Positions 7,645 to 16,050 of a DNA stretch of 43,283 nt are shown in pieces. The notes under the pieces are model-generated. The model was not told the DNA's origin, did not search any database, and saw only the letters and a program-made list of their open reading frames with translations. The position numbers were made by a program, and so were the translations under genes. The DNA comes from CAG-791 sp002449595 (GTDB lineage Bacteria; Bacillota; Clostridia; Lachnospirales; Lachnospiraceae): positions 1 to 43,283 of the forward strand of contig CAMNHV010000015.1 in the NCBI GenBank assembly GCA_946539855.1. The letters are read 5' to 3'. Positions within the stretch are counted from its first letter, which is position 1; every line of letters begins with the position of its first letter.

Positions 7645-9882
7645 TCAGCCGGCGAGGATCACGGCGCCCCAGTCCGGGAGCGTGATCTGCGCCCCGGCGG
7701 CGTAATCGCGGCCGGTAAGCAGGTCTTTTGCGTTGCCCCAGCAGTTATTCACGGCGACTTCTTCCGAGGAGAAGTTCATCACGAAGCGGACCGCGCGGCC
7801 GTCCGGGAGCGTTCCCTCGCGGACGATGACCGGGAAGGCGAACTGCTCCGCGACTGGACGTGCCCCGTCTCCGCGGATCGCGGCGACATCGGTTCGCGCA
7901 CGTGCCAGGATGTTTTTCATGAGGGAGATGTCGCCGACAGTTCCCAGATAATAGGCGCGGCCCCGGCCAAAGGTGTTGGCGGTCGCAGCCGCGTACGCGT
8001 TCCAGTACTTGTGGCCGTAGCGGGCGAGCACTTCCGCGGTCGTCGGAATGAGGAGCTCCAGCATGTGCTCCGCGGGAGCGGCCGCTTCTCCGGAACCGGG
8101 AAAACCTGGCCCGCCGGCGGCAGATGCACCCGCTTCTGTGCCGGCTGCTCCTGCCTCTTTCCGAGCTGCGGCCGCACCGCATGTCGTGGCTGCTCCAGGA
8201 AGAGTTACTGTCGCTTCGCCCGGCTTGGTGATCTCCTGGTAGTAGGCTCCGAAGACGTCCGTCAGCCCGTGCGGGGCGCGGTCACGCCAGACCGTCGTGT
8301 TGTCGTCCGCGACGAAGGAGCGGATCGTGCTGACGAGCACGCCGCCGTTCTCCACGAAGGTGCGCAGGGCGTCGACCAGCTCCTGCTTCACGCAGTAGAG
8401 GCCGGGCACCACGATCATGTCATACCGCTCGCCGAGCGGATCGGAGGAGGCGGCGCCGCCCAGCAGTTCTTCCGCCGCCGTCACATAGAGCACGTCACAC
8501 GCGACGTTCATCTCATAGAGCGCACGGTAAGTCCACATCTCCAGATCGTTGTAGCTGAAGTCCGGATCGATCGGGAAGTTTCGCAGCGCACTCTGGGAGT
8601 GCGGGTCGACGAGAAACGCCGTGCGGGACTGCTGGTGCACATACGTCCGGTTCAGTGCGGCGGCGGCCGCGGCGCCGGGATCTGAGCCGGCTGCGGGCGA
8701 TCCGGGGCCGGCAGATGCCGAGGTACCTGCGAATTCTTCGCTCAGCTTCCGGAAGATCTCACCGACCTCCCCGACTTCCGCGGAGATCCGTCCCTCCTCA
8801 AGGTCGTGCGAGAGCACGCCCTTCCAGTAAGTCTCAAAGCTGTTGTGCAGCGAGTAGAGGTTCCAGTACGAGATGCCGCGCGCGCCGGACGCGAGGTGCG
8901 CGAGCGCCTGGAGCTTCAGCTGCCCCGGAAACGGCGTCCACTGCTTGAAGGCCTGTGTCTGTGTCTCCATGACTATGTATGAGTTGTCTTCCTTCAGACA
9001 CCGCGTCGAATCCCCGCCATAAGCGATCTCCATGCCGGTCAGATCCCCCTGCGAAGGATGATAAATATCACAGCTCGCAAACGTAAGGCACTTCGCCGCC
9101 TCAAAATGATTTATCTGCGACTGCAGCCCGTACGAATGATCCGGCACCCACTCAAAATCAAAGTTCTGCGTAATAAACTGATCATCCCGCTTGTACTCGG
9201 AGACGAGGTCCGCCTGCCACTGCAGGTACTGCGCGGCCATCGTGCGGCGGAAGCGGTCGTACTCATCCGCGATGCCCGCATTGATTGTGCCGTCCGGACT
9301 CGGGAAATCGTCCCAGTCCGCGATCGCATTGCTCCAGTAATTCAGCCCGTACGCGTCGTTCAAAGCCTCGACCGTGCCGAATTTCCTTTTCAGGTGCTCT
9401 TTGAACATTGCCTGCACGGCTTCCGACGAATTGTCGTGATACTTGGTCTCGTTGTCGATCTGGTAGCCGATGACCTGCGGGTGCGCCGCGACGTGCGGAA
9501 TGAGCTGCCGGATCATGCGCTCCGCAAACCGCCGAAACTCCGGATGCATGTAATCCATGATCTGGCGGGCGCCGTAAGGCTTCCGGCCATCCTTCGTGCG
9601 GATCATGATGTCCGGGAACTGCCGCACCATCCACGCGGGGATCGCGTAGGTCGGCGTGCCGACGATGACCTGCATGTCGTACTCCGCGGCCTTCGCCAGC
9701 GTGCGGTCGATGTAATCGAAATTCCAGACGCCGTCCGACGGCTCCAGCGTGCTCCAGGTCGACTCCGCGATGCGGATCATGTTGAAGCCGAGCTTTTTCA
9801 TGATGCGGAAGTCCTCATCCATGCGGTCAAACGGCATGTACTCAGGATAATAGGCGACGCCGAAGATCAGTTCATTTTTCAT
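7645..9882 (-). CDS. beta-galactosidase, GH42 family
   Basis: This 745-residue enzyme starts with the GH42 hallmark GVAYYPEYMP and has the TIM-barrel catalytic pair: acid/base Glu145 in QIDNETKYH and nucleophile Glu306 in YIVMETQTQ. A beta-galactosidase trimerisation domain follows (RYDMIVVPGLYCVKQ, then FVENGGVLVSTIRS) and a small C-terminal beta domain. It lacks a signal peptide, so it should act on imported galactosides. AAAAGGAGTTTCC precedes the ATG. The length slightly exceeds the usual 650-700 residues because of two Ala/Gly-rich insertions at residues 386-410 and 558-605, between conserved domains. It lies 141 bases downstream of a same-strand PocR/AraC regulator, its likely controller. 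Confidence 0.93.
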   Translation of the reverse strand: MKNELIFGVAYYPEYMPFDRMDEDFRIMKKLGFNMIRIAESTWSTLEPSDGVWNFDYIDRTLAKAAEYDMQVIVGTPTYAIPAWMVRQFPDIMIRTKDGRKPYGARQIMDYMHPEFRRFAERMIRQLIPHVAAHPQVIGYQIDNETKYHDNSSEAVQAMFKEHLKRKFGTVEALNDAYGLNYWSNAIADWDDFPSPDGTINAGIADEYDRFRRTMAAQYLQWQADLVSEYKRDDQFITQNFDFEWVPDHSYGLQSQINHFEAAKCLTFASCDIYHPSQGDLTGMEIAYGGDSTRCLKEDNSYIVMETQTQAFKQWTPFPGQLKLQALAHLASGARGISYWNLYSLHNSFETYWKGVLSHDLEEGRISAEVGEVGEIFRKLSEEFAGTSASAGPGSPAAGSDPGAAAAAALNRTYVHQQSRTAFLVDPHSQSALRNFPIDPDFSYNDLEMWTYRALYEMNVACDVLYVTAAEELLGGAASSDPLGERYDMIVVPGLYCVKQELVDALRTFVENGGVLVSTIRSFVADDNTTVWRDRAPHGLTDVFGAYYQEITKPGEATVTLPGAATTCGAAAARKEAGAAGTEAGASAAGGPGFPGSGEAAAPAEHMLELLIPTTAEVLARYGHKYWNAYAAATANTFGRGRAYYLGTVGDISLMKNILARARTDVAAIRGDGARPVAEQFAFPVIVREGTLPDGRAVRFVMNFSSEEVAVNNCWGNAKDLLTGRDYAAGAQITLPDWGAVILAG

Positions 9883-10023
9883 GGAAACTCCTTTTTATAG
9901 AAAAGCATTTTTGCAGCAAATCAAATTCTATCAAGACTCGCAGGTTGTCTGTTTGCGAAACTGCGGTCGTTTACTTTCGCAACGCATGTTTCAGCCATCG
10001 TTCTATTATCTGAACGCCTGCTT

Positions 10024-10866
10024 TTAACCACCGTTCTGTCTGCGATATTTCCCCGGCGGCATCCCCGCCAGCCTCTTAAAAACGGTGATGAAGTAATTAT
10101 AATCCGAAAAACCGCACTTTGCCGCGATTTCCGACAGCGGCGGCGGATCGTCCCCAGTCAGCAGCTCCTTGGCGAGATCGATGCGCAGCTGCCGGATCCG
10201 GTCCGCGATGCCGCAGCCGTAGTTCTGCCGCGCGATCTTGTAGAGCTGCGTGCGCCCGATGCCGAACTGCGCGCAGATCGACGCGGACGTCAGGTCCTCC
10301 GTGAAATGCGTGCTGATGTACTCGTCGATCCGGGCCGGCAGCTCCTGCCGGTGCAGCATGACCATGCGGTCCATGCACAGATAGGACGCGACCGCCTGCA
10401 GGATGTGGGAAGCTGAGAGGATGTACTCTTTCTCGGTCACGGGGAGCGCCTTGACCAGGTCGTGAAGCTTTTCTACATCGAGATCATAAGACAGGCAGCA
10501 GGTGCGGATCATGTCCCACCCTTCTTCCTTCGACGGATAGGAGAAAAGATGTCCGAACAGCAAAAACGCGATCGGAATCCCGCCGAGGAATACGGGGGCG
10601 GCCGCCTCCGTGAGTCCTGCGTGGCAGCGGTAGACGTACGGTTGTTGCGTGCGCGATGCGTGGCGGCAAGCCTCCACGTCGCAGACCCGGCACGCGTCGG
10701 CGGCGGCCTTATTCTGGCGGATGAATTTGCAGATGGGCGCGATCTCTTCCGGGTACGACACGATCTCGTGCAGCGTGTCGTCGAAGATCGTGATTCGCAT
10801 GCCGGTCATCTGGTGGAAGTCGCGGAGGAGGCTTCTCAGTTTATTCAGGTCGAATGAGGAGATCAT
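10024..10866 (-). CDS. PocR-domain AraC-type transcriptional regulator
   Basis: The N-terminal part (about residues 5-165) matches the PocR ligand-sensing domain, with its cysteine set ICKFIRQ, CRVCDVEAC and YRCHAGLTEAAAPV. The C-terminal 100 residues form an AraC/XylS double helix-turn-helix (FGIGRTQLYKIARQNYGCGI, then LSEIAAKCGFSDYNYFITVFKRLAGMPPGKYR). PocR domains bind small ligands such as hydrocarbon derivatives or sugars. With a GH42 gene directly downstream on the same strand, control of galactoside use is the likely role, though the ligand is inferred from position only. AAAAGGAG is placed eight bases before the ATG. The start region, including this site, lies in a 49/50-base tandem duplication. 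Confidence 0.88.
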   Translation of the reverse strand: MISSFDLNKLRSLLRDFHQMTGMRITIFDDTLHEIVSYPEEIAPICKFIRQNKAAADACRVCDVEACRHASRTQQPYVYRCHAGLTEAAAPVFLGGIPIAFLLFGHLFSYPSKEEGWDMIRTCCLSYDLDVEKLHDLVKALPVTEKEYILSASHILQAVASYLCMDRMVMLHRQELPARIDEYISTHFTEDLTSASICAQFGIGRTQLYKIARQNYGCGIADRIRQLRIDLAKELLTGDDPPPLSEIAAKCGFSDYNYFITVFKRLAGMPPGKYRRQNGG

Positions 10867-10951
10867 TGGTGGTGCTCCTTTTCGAGGAATTGAATCCGAC
10901 TAATGAGGAGATCGTTGGCGATGCTCCTTTTCGAAGGAATTGAATCCGATT
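10853..10951 (-). repeat. tandem duplication covering the start of the AraC-type gene
   Basis: Two copies of a 49/50-base segment, 10853-10901 and 10902-10951, differ at only a few positions. The gene-proximal copy holds the ATG and ribosome binding site. In the distal copy the start codon has become ACG, so only one start remains usable. Confidence 0.85.
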
Positions 10952-10955
10952 TACG

Positions 10956-11300
10956 TCATCCTCCGACGGCAGCGAGCTTGTCATACACCGCTTCTTCGAT
11001 AAAGCTGTTGAGACTCTGCTCATGCGTGATCGCATAGACCGCAGCGCGGCGGTGCAGGTCGCCTTTCAGGCGGATGTTGAGGCTTCCTCGATATGCGGTT
11101 TCGGGCTTGATGGAATTGCTCTCGCAGTAAGCCAGATATTCGTCGACGGTCTGATGGAAGTCGTTGACCAGTTCCTTTGCCGTGCAGCCTTCGTAGGAGA
11201 GGAGTGAACGGATCCCAAGAACCTTTCCGAAAAAGACCAGGTCATCTTCTGAGAACTCGACGCTGCCGGTGTAACCCTTGTATTCTATAGTGTTTTTCAT
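10956..11300 (-). CDS. hicB: HicB-family antitoxin
   Basis: This 114-residue protein shows the HicB layout: a degenerate RNase H-like N-terminal domain (IEYKGYTGSVEFSEDDLVFFGKVLGI, a typical HicB start) and a C-terminal ribbon-helix-helix/Arc-type DNA-binding part (YRGSLNIRLKGDLHRRAAVYAITHEQSLNSFIEEAV). In the family it neutralises HicA by direct binding and represses its own operon. The ATG overlaps the stop of the preceding HicA-like gene as ATGA, and AGGAGAAA lies upstream within that gene, indicating translational coupling. Toxin-first order is normal for HicAB. Confidence 0.88.
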   Translation of the reverse strand: MKNTIEYKGYTGSVEFSEDDLVFFGKVLGIRSLLSYEGCTAKELVNDFHQTVDEYLAYCESNSIKPETAYRGSLNIRLKGDLHRRAAVYAITHEQSLNSFIEEAVYDKLAAVGG

Positions 11301-11554
11301 ATCAATTTCTCCTGTTGCAAGAACTCAATTAGCTGTCTGATCTGATATTGTTTCAGCTCGTTATGTGGGTGAGGTCTGTGAAGCATTAGCTTCGCGGAGT
11401 ATAAAGAGCTTATGAATATTACCCTTGATCCGCTTGTCCGTCCCTTGTTATCGAGGGTGTATGAATAATAACCAAGAAGCTGAACTGCTTCGGGGAATGT
11501 GAATGAGCTGTTTTTTGCGAGTAGTTTCTTCAGTAGTTTGTCTTTCTGACTCAA
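11297..11554 (-). CDS. hicA: HicA-family toxin
   Basis: This 85-residue protein matches the short HicA mRNA-interferase family: a basic N-terminus, a dsRBD-like fold, the SGSRVIF strand, then LHRPHPHNELKQYQIRQLIEFL. In canonical HicA the strand is GS-His with a catalytic His; here position 44 is Arg. I recall this as usual for one Firmicute subfamily, so it may act differently or be a non-classical member. It starts at TTG (11552-11554) with AAGGGAG upstream, which should limit its synthesis. The four-base ATGA overlap with hicB ties the two together. The 11555-11845 region upstream holds only a short GC hairpin and the leader of the divergent isomerase gene. Confidence 0.82.
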   Translation of the reverse strand: MSQKDKLLKKLLAKNSSFTFPEAVQLLGYYSYTLDNKGRTSGSRVIFISSLYSAKLMLHRPHPHNELKQYQIRQLIEFLQQEKLI

Positions 11555-11648
11555 AGAATTCTCCCTTCTAAGAATAGCATAGACTGCGTGATATGCAACT
11601 AAAAATAGTTACAAAAGAGCATATAAACAGAAGTGAACAAATTGCGCC

Positions 11649-11663
11649 GGCGGCATCGCCGCC
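11649..11663 (+). other. short GC hairpin in the hicA-isomerase intergenic region
   Basis: GGCGGC-ATC-GCCGCC is a perfect stem with a three-base loop inside otherwise AT-rich sequence. It lies between divergent genes and could act on either transcript or be a spacer element. Confidence 0.45.
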
Positions 11664-11845
11664 GCTGAGTCAGACAAAACTTATTATACTATGACTGCCA
11701 CCCGCGAACAAATTCAAAGAAAAAAGAACAGAATACCATATAAATAGTGCCCGTCACTCGGTATGATATAACTACAGGATAAAAGAAACCTGTGGTGAGA
11801 CAGGAACACAAGATACAGTTGGCAAACATTTTTCAGGAGGTAAAC

Positions 11846-13255
11846 ATGGGCAGCAAAAAGAAAATGACATTCGCACTGGCATTCTGCAACCGCGGTTTCA
11901 TGCCCGGCGAGCTGATCTACGGCGCGCGCGAGGACATGATCAAAGCTGTGACGGATGCGGGCTATGACTACATCGCGATGGATGCGGAGCTGACAAGATT
12001 CGGCGGCATCGAGACGAGAGACGAGGGCCTTCTGTACGCGAAGTGGCTCAAGGAGCACGACGGCGAGTATGACGGCGTCATCTTCTCCATGCCTATTTTC
12101 GCGGACGAAAACGGCGCGATCACCGCTCTCCAGGACGCGGGCGTCCCGATCCTGATGCAGGCGTATCCCGACGAGATCGGCAAGATGGACTTCGCACACC
12201 GCCGCGACGCGTTCTGCGGCAAGTTCTCTGTCACGGACGTTTTCACGCAGTATGGCGTTCCGTTCACGGTCTTAAAGCCCCACGTCGTGCACCCGCTGAG
12301 CCCCGCGTTCGCACAGAACCTGAAGGACTTCGCAGCGATCTGCCGCGTCGTAAACGGCATGAAGCGCTTCAACATCGGCTGCATCGGCGCCCGCACGACT
12401 GCGTTCAAGACGGTCCGTTTCGACGAGCTGGCACTGCAGAAATACGGCATCAACACTGAGTCCTTCGACCTTTCCGAGGTCTTCTTCAAGCTCCGCAAGC
12501 TCGCGGACGACGACGCGGCCGTCAAGGCTCGCATGGAAGAGCTCGAGCAGTACACAGACTTCAGCATCGTCCCCGCGCCGCAGAAGCTGACCCTGGCGAA
12601 GATGTCCGTCATCATCGATCAGTATATTGACGAGTATCACCTCGACGCGCTGGCCCTGCGCTGCTGGAACGAGATGGAGACCGAGCTCCGCATCTGCCCT
12701 TGCGTCCTCCTCAGCTACCTGAACGACCGCGGCATCGCGGCTTCCTGCGAGATCGACATGTGCTCCGCGCTCTCCATGCGCGCAATGCAGCTCGCGAGCG
12801 AAGAGCCGACCGCAGTCCTCGACTGGAACAACAACTACGGCGACGACGAGAACAAGGTCATCCTGTTCCACTGCGGCCCGGTCGCTCAGTCCCTGATGAC
12901 CGAGAAGGGCCACGTCACCTGCCACAAGATGTTCAACAAGACCGATCCGGGTTCAGGCTGGGGCACCAACGAAGGCCGCATCAAAGCTTTCCCGACCACG
13001 ATCTCGAACTGCCAGACCAAGGATGGCAAGATCATCATGTACGCCAGCGAGGCACAGTTTACCGATGATCCGATCGAAGACGAGTACTTCGGCTGCGCGG
13101 GCGTCTGCGAACTGCCCGACATGCAGGAGAAGATGATCAAGCTCGCCCGCGGCGGCTTCAAGCACCACACTGCAGTCGGCGTCGGCCACATGAAGGATAT
13201 CCTGAAGGAAGCCTTTACGACGTATCTGGGATATGAGTGGGTGGACATTGACTGA
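11846..13255 (+). CDS. L-fucose/L-arabinose isomerase family protein
   Basis: The 469-residue product resembles the FucI/AraA superfamily of metal-dependent aldose-ketose isomerases. It has an N-terminal substrate domain (MTFALAFCNRGFMPGELI, then VIFSMPIFADENGAI), a central domain with RFNIGCIGARTTAFKTVRFDE, and a C-terminal part with CRCWNEM-like and GGFKHHTAVGVGHMKDIL segments matching the Glu and His metal sites of the family. I chose the ATG at 11846 because AGGAGG lies five bases upstream. It leads a cluster with an FGGY kinase, an aldo/keto reductase and a DUF4432 protein, so it probably converts an imported aldose to a ketose for phosphorylation. The sugar cannot be named. Confidence 0.85.
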   Translation: MGSKKKMTFALAFCNRGFMPGELIYGAREDMIKAVTDAGYDYIAMDAELTRFGGIETRDEGLLYAKWLKEHDGEYDGVIFSMPIFADENGAITALQDAGVPILMQAYPDEIGKMDFAHRRDAFCGKFSVTDVFTQYGVPFTVLKPHVVHPLSPAFAQNLKDFAAICRVVNGMKRFNIGCIGARTTAFKTVRFDELALQKYGINTESFDLSEVFFKLRKLADDDAAVKARMEELEQYTDFSIVPAPQKLTLAKMSVIIDQYIDEYHLDALALRCWNEMETELRICPCVLLSYLNDRGIAASCEIDMCSALSMRAMQLASEEPTAVLDWNNNYGDDENKVILFHCGPVAQSLMTEKGHVTCHKMFNKTDPGSGWGTNEGRIKAFPTTISNCQTKDGKIIMYASEAQFTDDPIEDEYFGCAGVCELPDMQEKMIKLARGGFKHHTAVGVGHMKDILKEAFTTYLGYEWVDID

Positions 13256-13288
13256 TTTAAGTGAAAAGGTTCACAACCAGTGAATCAC

Positions 13289-13338
13289 GGATTTACGGCA
13301 CAAATGAGGGAATTCTTATTTGTGCCGTAAAAAAATCC
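13289..13338 (+). promoter_or_regulatory. intercistronic hairpin between isomerase and kinase
   Basis: GGATTT plus ACGGCACAAAT pairs with ATTTGTGCCGT plus AAATCC across a 12-base loop, with a small A bulge. The stem is followed by A residues, not T, so it is not an ordinary terminator on either strand. It may protect or punctuate the bicistronic mRNA. Confidence 0.6.
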
Positions 13339-13358
13339 GGAAGAAGAGGAGAACTACC

Positions 13359-14858
13359 ATGAAGATCGGCGGACTCGATATCGGCACGACAGGCTGCAAG
13401 CTCGTCGTGTTCGACGAAAACGGAAACTACCTCGGCAAAGCCTACCGGGACTACCCGGTGCACCGCACGAATTCCGCGCATGAAGTCGATATTTCAAGCG
13501 TGATGGATGCGGTGTTCGCCGTGTTCCGCGAGATGACGGCGCAGTATGACGACATCGCGGGCGTCGGCGTCAGCAGCTTCGGCGAGTCGTTCGTGTGTGC
13601 GGACGCGGAGGGCAGGCCGCTTCACCCGGCGATGCTCTACACGGACCCGCGCGGCGAGGAAGAGCTGCGGGAGCTCGGCGAGACGGTCGGCGACGACAGG
13701 ATCGCGCAGATCACCGGCCTCATCCCGCACACGATGTACAGCATTTCCAAGCTGATGTGGCTGAAGAAGCACCAGCCGGAGATCTACGCGCAGGCGAAGA
13801 TGGTCCTTCTCATGGAGGACTACGTGGTCTACCACCTGACCGGCCGGCGCCAGATCGACTACACGCTGGCGACGCGCACGATGGCGTTCGACATCCGCAC
13901 GATCGGCTGGAGCAGCGAGATCCTTGACGCGGCGGGCATCGACAAGAATTTGTTCTCCGAGCCGGTCGCCTCAGGCACTTCTGCGGGCCATCCGACGCCG
14001 GAAGCCCTCGAAAAGACCGGCCTGAAGCCGGACGCAATCATCGTAAACGGCTGCCACGACCAGATCGCCGCAGCGATCGGCGCGGGCGCCTCCGACGCCT
14101 CGATCGCGGTCGACGGCGCGGGAACCGTCGAGTGCATCACGCAGATCTTTGACGAGCTTCCCGACGTGGACACCCTCACGAAGGGCCACTACCCGATCGT
14201 GCCTTACATCAAGAGCGGCGCGTACGTCTCCTACGGCTTCTCCTACACCGGCGGCGCGCTGGTGCAGTGGTGCGTAGAAACAATTGCTAAGAAGGAAAAG
14301 GAACTTGCCGCCAATCAAGGCATCTCCGTGAATGAGTATCTCGAGAAGAAGTACCAGGAGACCTGGGGCAGCGACCCGTCCGGCCTTCTAGTCCTCCCGC
14401 ACTTCGCAGGCGCCGCGACGCCCTACATGGACAACGGCGCAAAGGGCGTGATCCTCGGCCTCACCACGGCGAGCGACGTCTCCCAGATCTACCTCGGCTG
14501 CCTCGAGGGCGTCGTCTATGAGATGCTTCTGAACCTCCGCGGCCTCATGGAGACAGGCTTTTCTCCGAAGAGACTTGTCGCGACCGGCGGCGGCGCGAAG
14601 AGCCGCCTCTGGATGCAGATGAAGGCGGACGTCCTGGACCTCCCGATCACCGCCCTGAAGACCTCCGACGCCGGAACCGTCGGCAGCGCCATGATGGCGG
14701 GCATCGCGGCAGGCATCTTCGCGGACCTGAAGGACGCCGCGGCGCACATGGTCGAAGAGGCGGAGACCTACACGCCCCGTCCCGAGATGCATGCGAAATA
14801 CATGCAGATCTACGACCGCTATGAAAAGGTTTACGGCGCAGTTCGTCCACTTCTGTAA
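13359..14858 (+). CDS. FGGY-family carbohydrate kinase
   Basis: This 499-residue kinase has the FGGY layout: an N-terminal ASKHA phosphate-1 loop (GLDIGTTGCKLVVFDENG), VGVSSFGESFV, NGCHDQIAAAIGAGAS, VDGAGTVECI, and a C-terminal ATP site (LVATGGGAKSRLWMQMKADVLDLPI, then DAGTVGSAMMAGIA). It should phosphorylate the ketose made by the isomerase 103 bases upstream. FGGY members act on xylulose, ribulose, rhamnulose, fuculose, gluconate, glycerol and others, and substrate cannot be read from the motifs. The ATG at 13359 follows AAGAAGAGGAGAA. Confidence 0.9.
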   Translation: MKIGGLDIGTTGCKLVVFDENGNYLGKAYRDYPVHRTNSAHEVDISSVMDAVFAVFREMTAQYDDIAGVGVSSFGESFVCADAEGRPLHPAMLYTDPRGEEELRELGETVGDDRIAQITGLIPHTMYSISKLMWLKKHQPEIYAQAKMVLLMEDYVVYHLTGRRQIDYTLATRTMAFDIRTIGWSSEILDAAGIDKNLFSEPVASGTSAGHPTPEALEKTGLKPDAIIVNGCHDQIAAAIGAGASDASIAVDGAGTVECITQIFDELPDVDTLTKGHYPIVPYIKSGAYVSYGFSYTGGALVQWCVETIAKKEKELAANQGISVNEYLEKKYQETWGSDPSGLLVLPHFAGAATPYMDNGAKGVILGLTTASDVSQIYLGCLEGVVYEMLLNLRGLMETGFSPKRLVATGGGAKSRLWMQMKADVLDLPITALKTSDAGTVGSAMMAGIAAGIFADLKDAAAHMVEEAETYTPRPEMHAKYMQIYDRYEKVYGAVRPLL

Positions 14859-14874
14859 GCGTAGGAATTCAGCG

Positions 14875-14902
14875 GGTCCCGTGCGGTAATCGGCGCGGGA
14901 CC
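14875..14902 (+). terminator. hairpin after the FGGY kinase gene
   Basis: GGTCCCGTGC pairs with GCGCGGGACC (one G-T pair), followed by TGTTATAATTATG. The lack of a pure T tract makes it a weak terminator; the embedded TATAAT (14905-14910) could serve as a -10 box for the next gene. Confidence 0.5.
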
Positions 14903-14956
14903 TGTTATAATTATGTAAGCAGTCTCGACTGAATTCGAAAAGAGAAAGGGACATCT

Positions 14957-15919
14957 ATGAAGTATGCAAATATCTCCCACGTGGACAAGCCGGTCTCAAG
15001 GATCATCTATGGCACGGCGATCCATCCTTTTAACAACAGCGGGGAAGGCAGCATGGAGCTTCTCGACGCTATGCTGGACCTCGGTGTCACGACGCTGGAC
15101 ACGGCGCGCGTGTACGGCGACTCCGAGGAGTCGCTCGGCAAGTGGCTGCACGCGAGAAACAACCGCAACGAGGTCGTGCTTCTCTCGAAGTGCGGGCACC
15201 ACGACACCGAGACGTTCCGCAAGCGCGTCAACCGCAAGGAAATGTTTGAGGACCTCGAGACGTCGCTCCGCCTTCTGCAGACGGACTACATCGATATCTA
15301 CATCCTGCACCGCGACGACCCGGAAGTGCCGGTCGGTGAGATCGTCGAGATCTTCAACGACATGCACAAACAGGGCAAGATCGGCGCTTTCGGCGGCTCC
15401 AACTGGACCTGGCAGCGCATTCAGGAAGCAAACGACTACGCCTCCGCTCACGGCCTGATCCCGTTTGAGGTGTCGAGTCCGAACTTTTCGCTGGCGAGGC
15501 AGGTCGTCGACCCGTACGGCGGCGGTTGCGTCTCCATCTGTGGTGAAGATGCGGAAGAAGTCCAGGGCTGGTACCGCGAAAACCAGATGGCCGTCGTCTC
15601 TTACTCCAGCCTCGCGCACGGATTCCTGTCCGGCCGCCTCGACGGCAACGACGAGACGAGCGGCAGCCGGATCCTCGACGAGTTCGGCATCAAGGGCTTC
15701 GACTATCCCGAAAACTACGAGCGCCTGCGCCGCTGCGAGAAGCTCGCCGCGGAGAAGGGCGTCACCGTTCCGCAGCTCGCGGTCGCGTGGCTCTATCACC
15801 AGGGACTCAACGAGTTTGCGGTCATCAGCACCGGAAGCCCCGAGCGGATGCAGAGCAACATCGACGCGCTGGACATTGAGATCACGCCGGAAGAGAACGA
15901 TTACCTCAATCTGAAGTGA
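14957..15919 (+). CDS. aldo/keto reductase
   Basis: This 320-residue TIM-barrel oxidoreductase has the complete AKR tetrad: Asp48 and Tyr53 (TLDTARVYGDSEESLG), Lys78 (VVLLSKCG) and His118 (YIDIYILHRDD). The C-terminal NADP-binding part includes QLAVAWLYHQ and ISTGSPERMQSN. GAAAAGAGAAAGGGA precedes the ATG. Placed between a sugar kinase and an epimerase-like gene, it likely reduces or oxidises an intermediate or side-sugar of the pathway, but AKR substrate range is too broad to infer more. Confidence 0.9.
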   Translation: MKYANISHVDKPVSRIIYGTAIHPFNNSGEGSMELLDAMLDLGVTTLDTARVYGDSEESLGKWLHARNNRNEVVLLSKCGHHDTETFRKRVNRKEMFEDLETSLRLLQTDYIDIYILHRDDPEVPVGEIVEIFNDMHKQGKIGAFGGSNWTWQRIQEANDYASAHGLIPFEVSSPNFSLARQVVDPYGGGCVSICGEDAEEVQGWYRENQMAVVSYSSLAHGFLSGRLDGNDETSGSRILDEFGIKGFDYPENYERLRRCEKLAAEKGVTVPQLAVAWLYHQGLNEFAVISTGSPERMQSNIDALDIEITPEENDYLNLK

Positions 15920-16050
15920 GGGGCGGCAGACCACATAGATCGATAACAGAAGGTGTGAACAGCGGCATAGCACATGGGATGCGGTCTGCGGGCAGAGTGC
16001 GTGAATCGCGGTCTGAAAACAGATCATAAGAATAAGGGAAGGACAGAACA

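Noticed and set aside
7517..7705. A complete small protein starting MIIPLFFEQL
   Set aside because: It starts at a TTG without ribosome site, lacks the natural N-terminus, and overlaps the GH42 3' end. It is a slice of a decayed MATE gene.
8011..8685. Plus-strand frame over the GH42 gene
   Set aside because: It is a shadow frame in the GC-rich insertion region. The minus strand carries both catalytic motifs.
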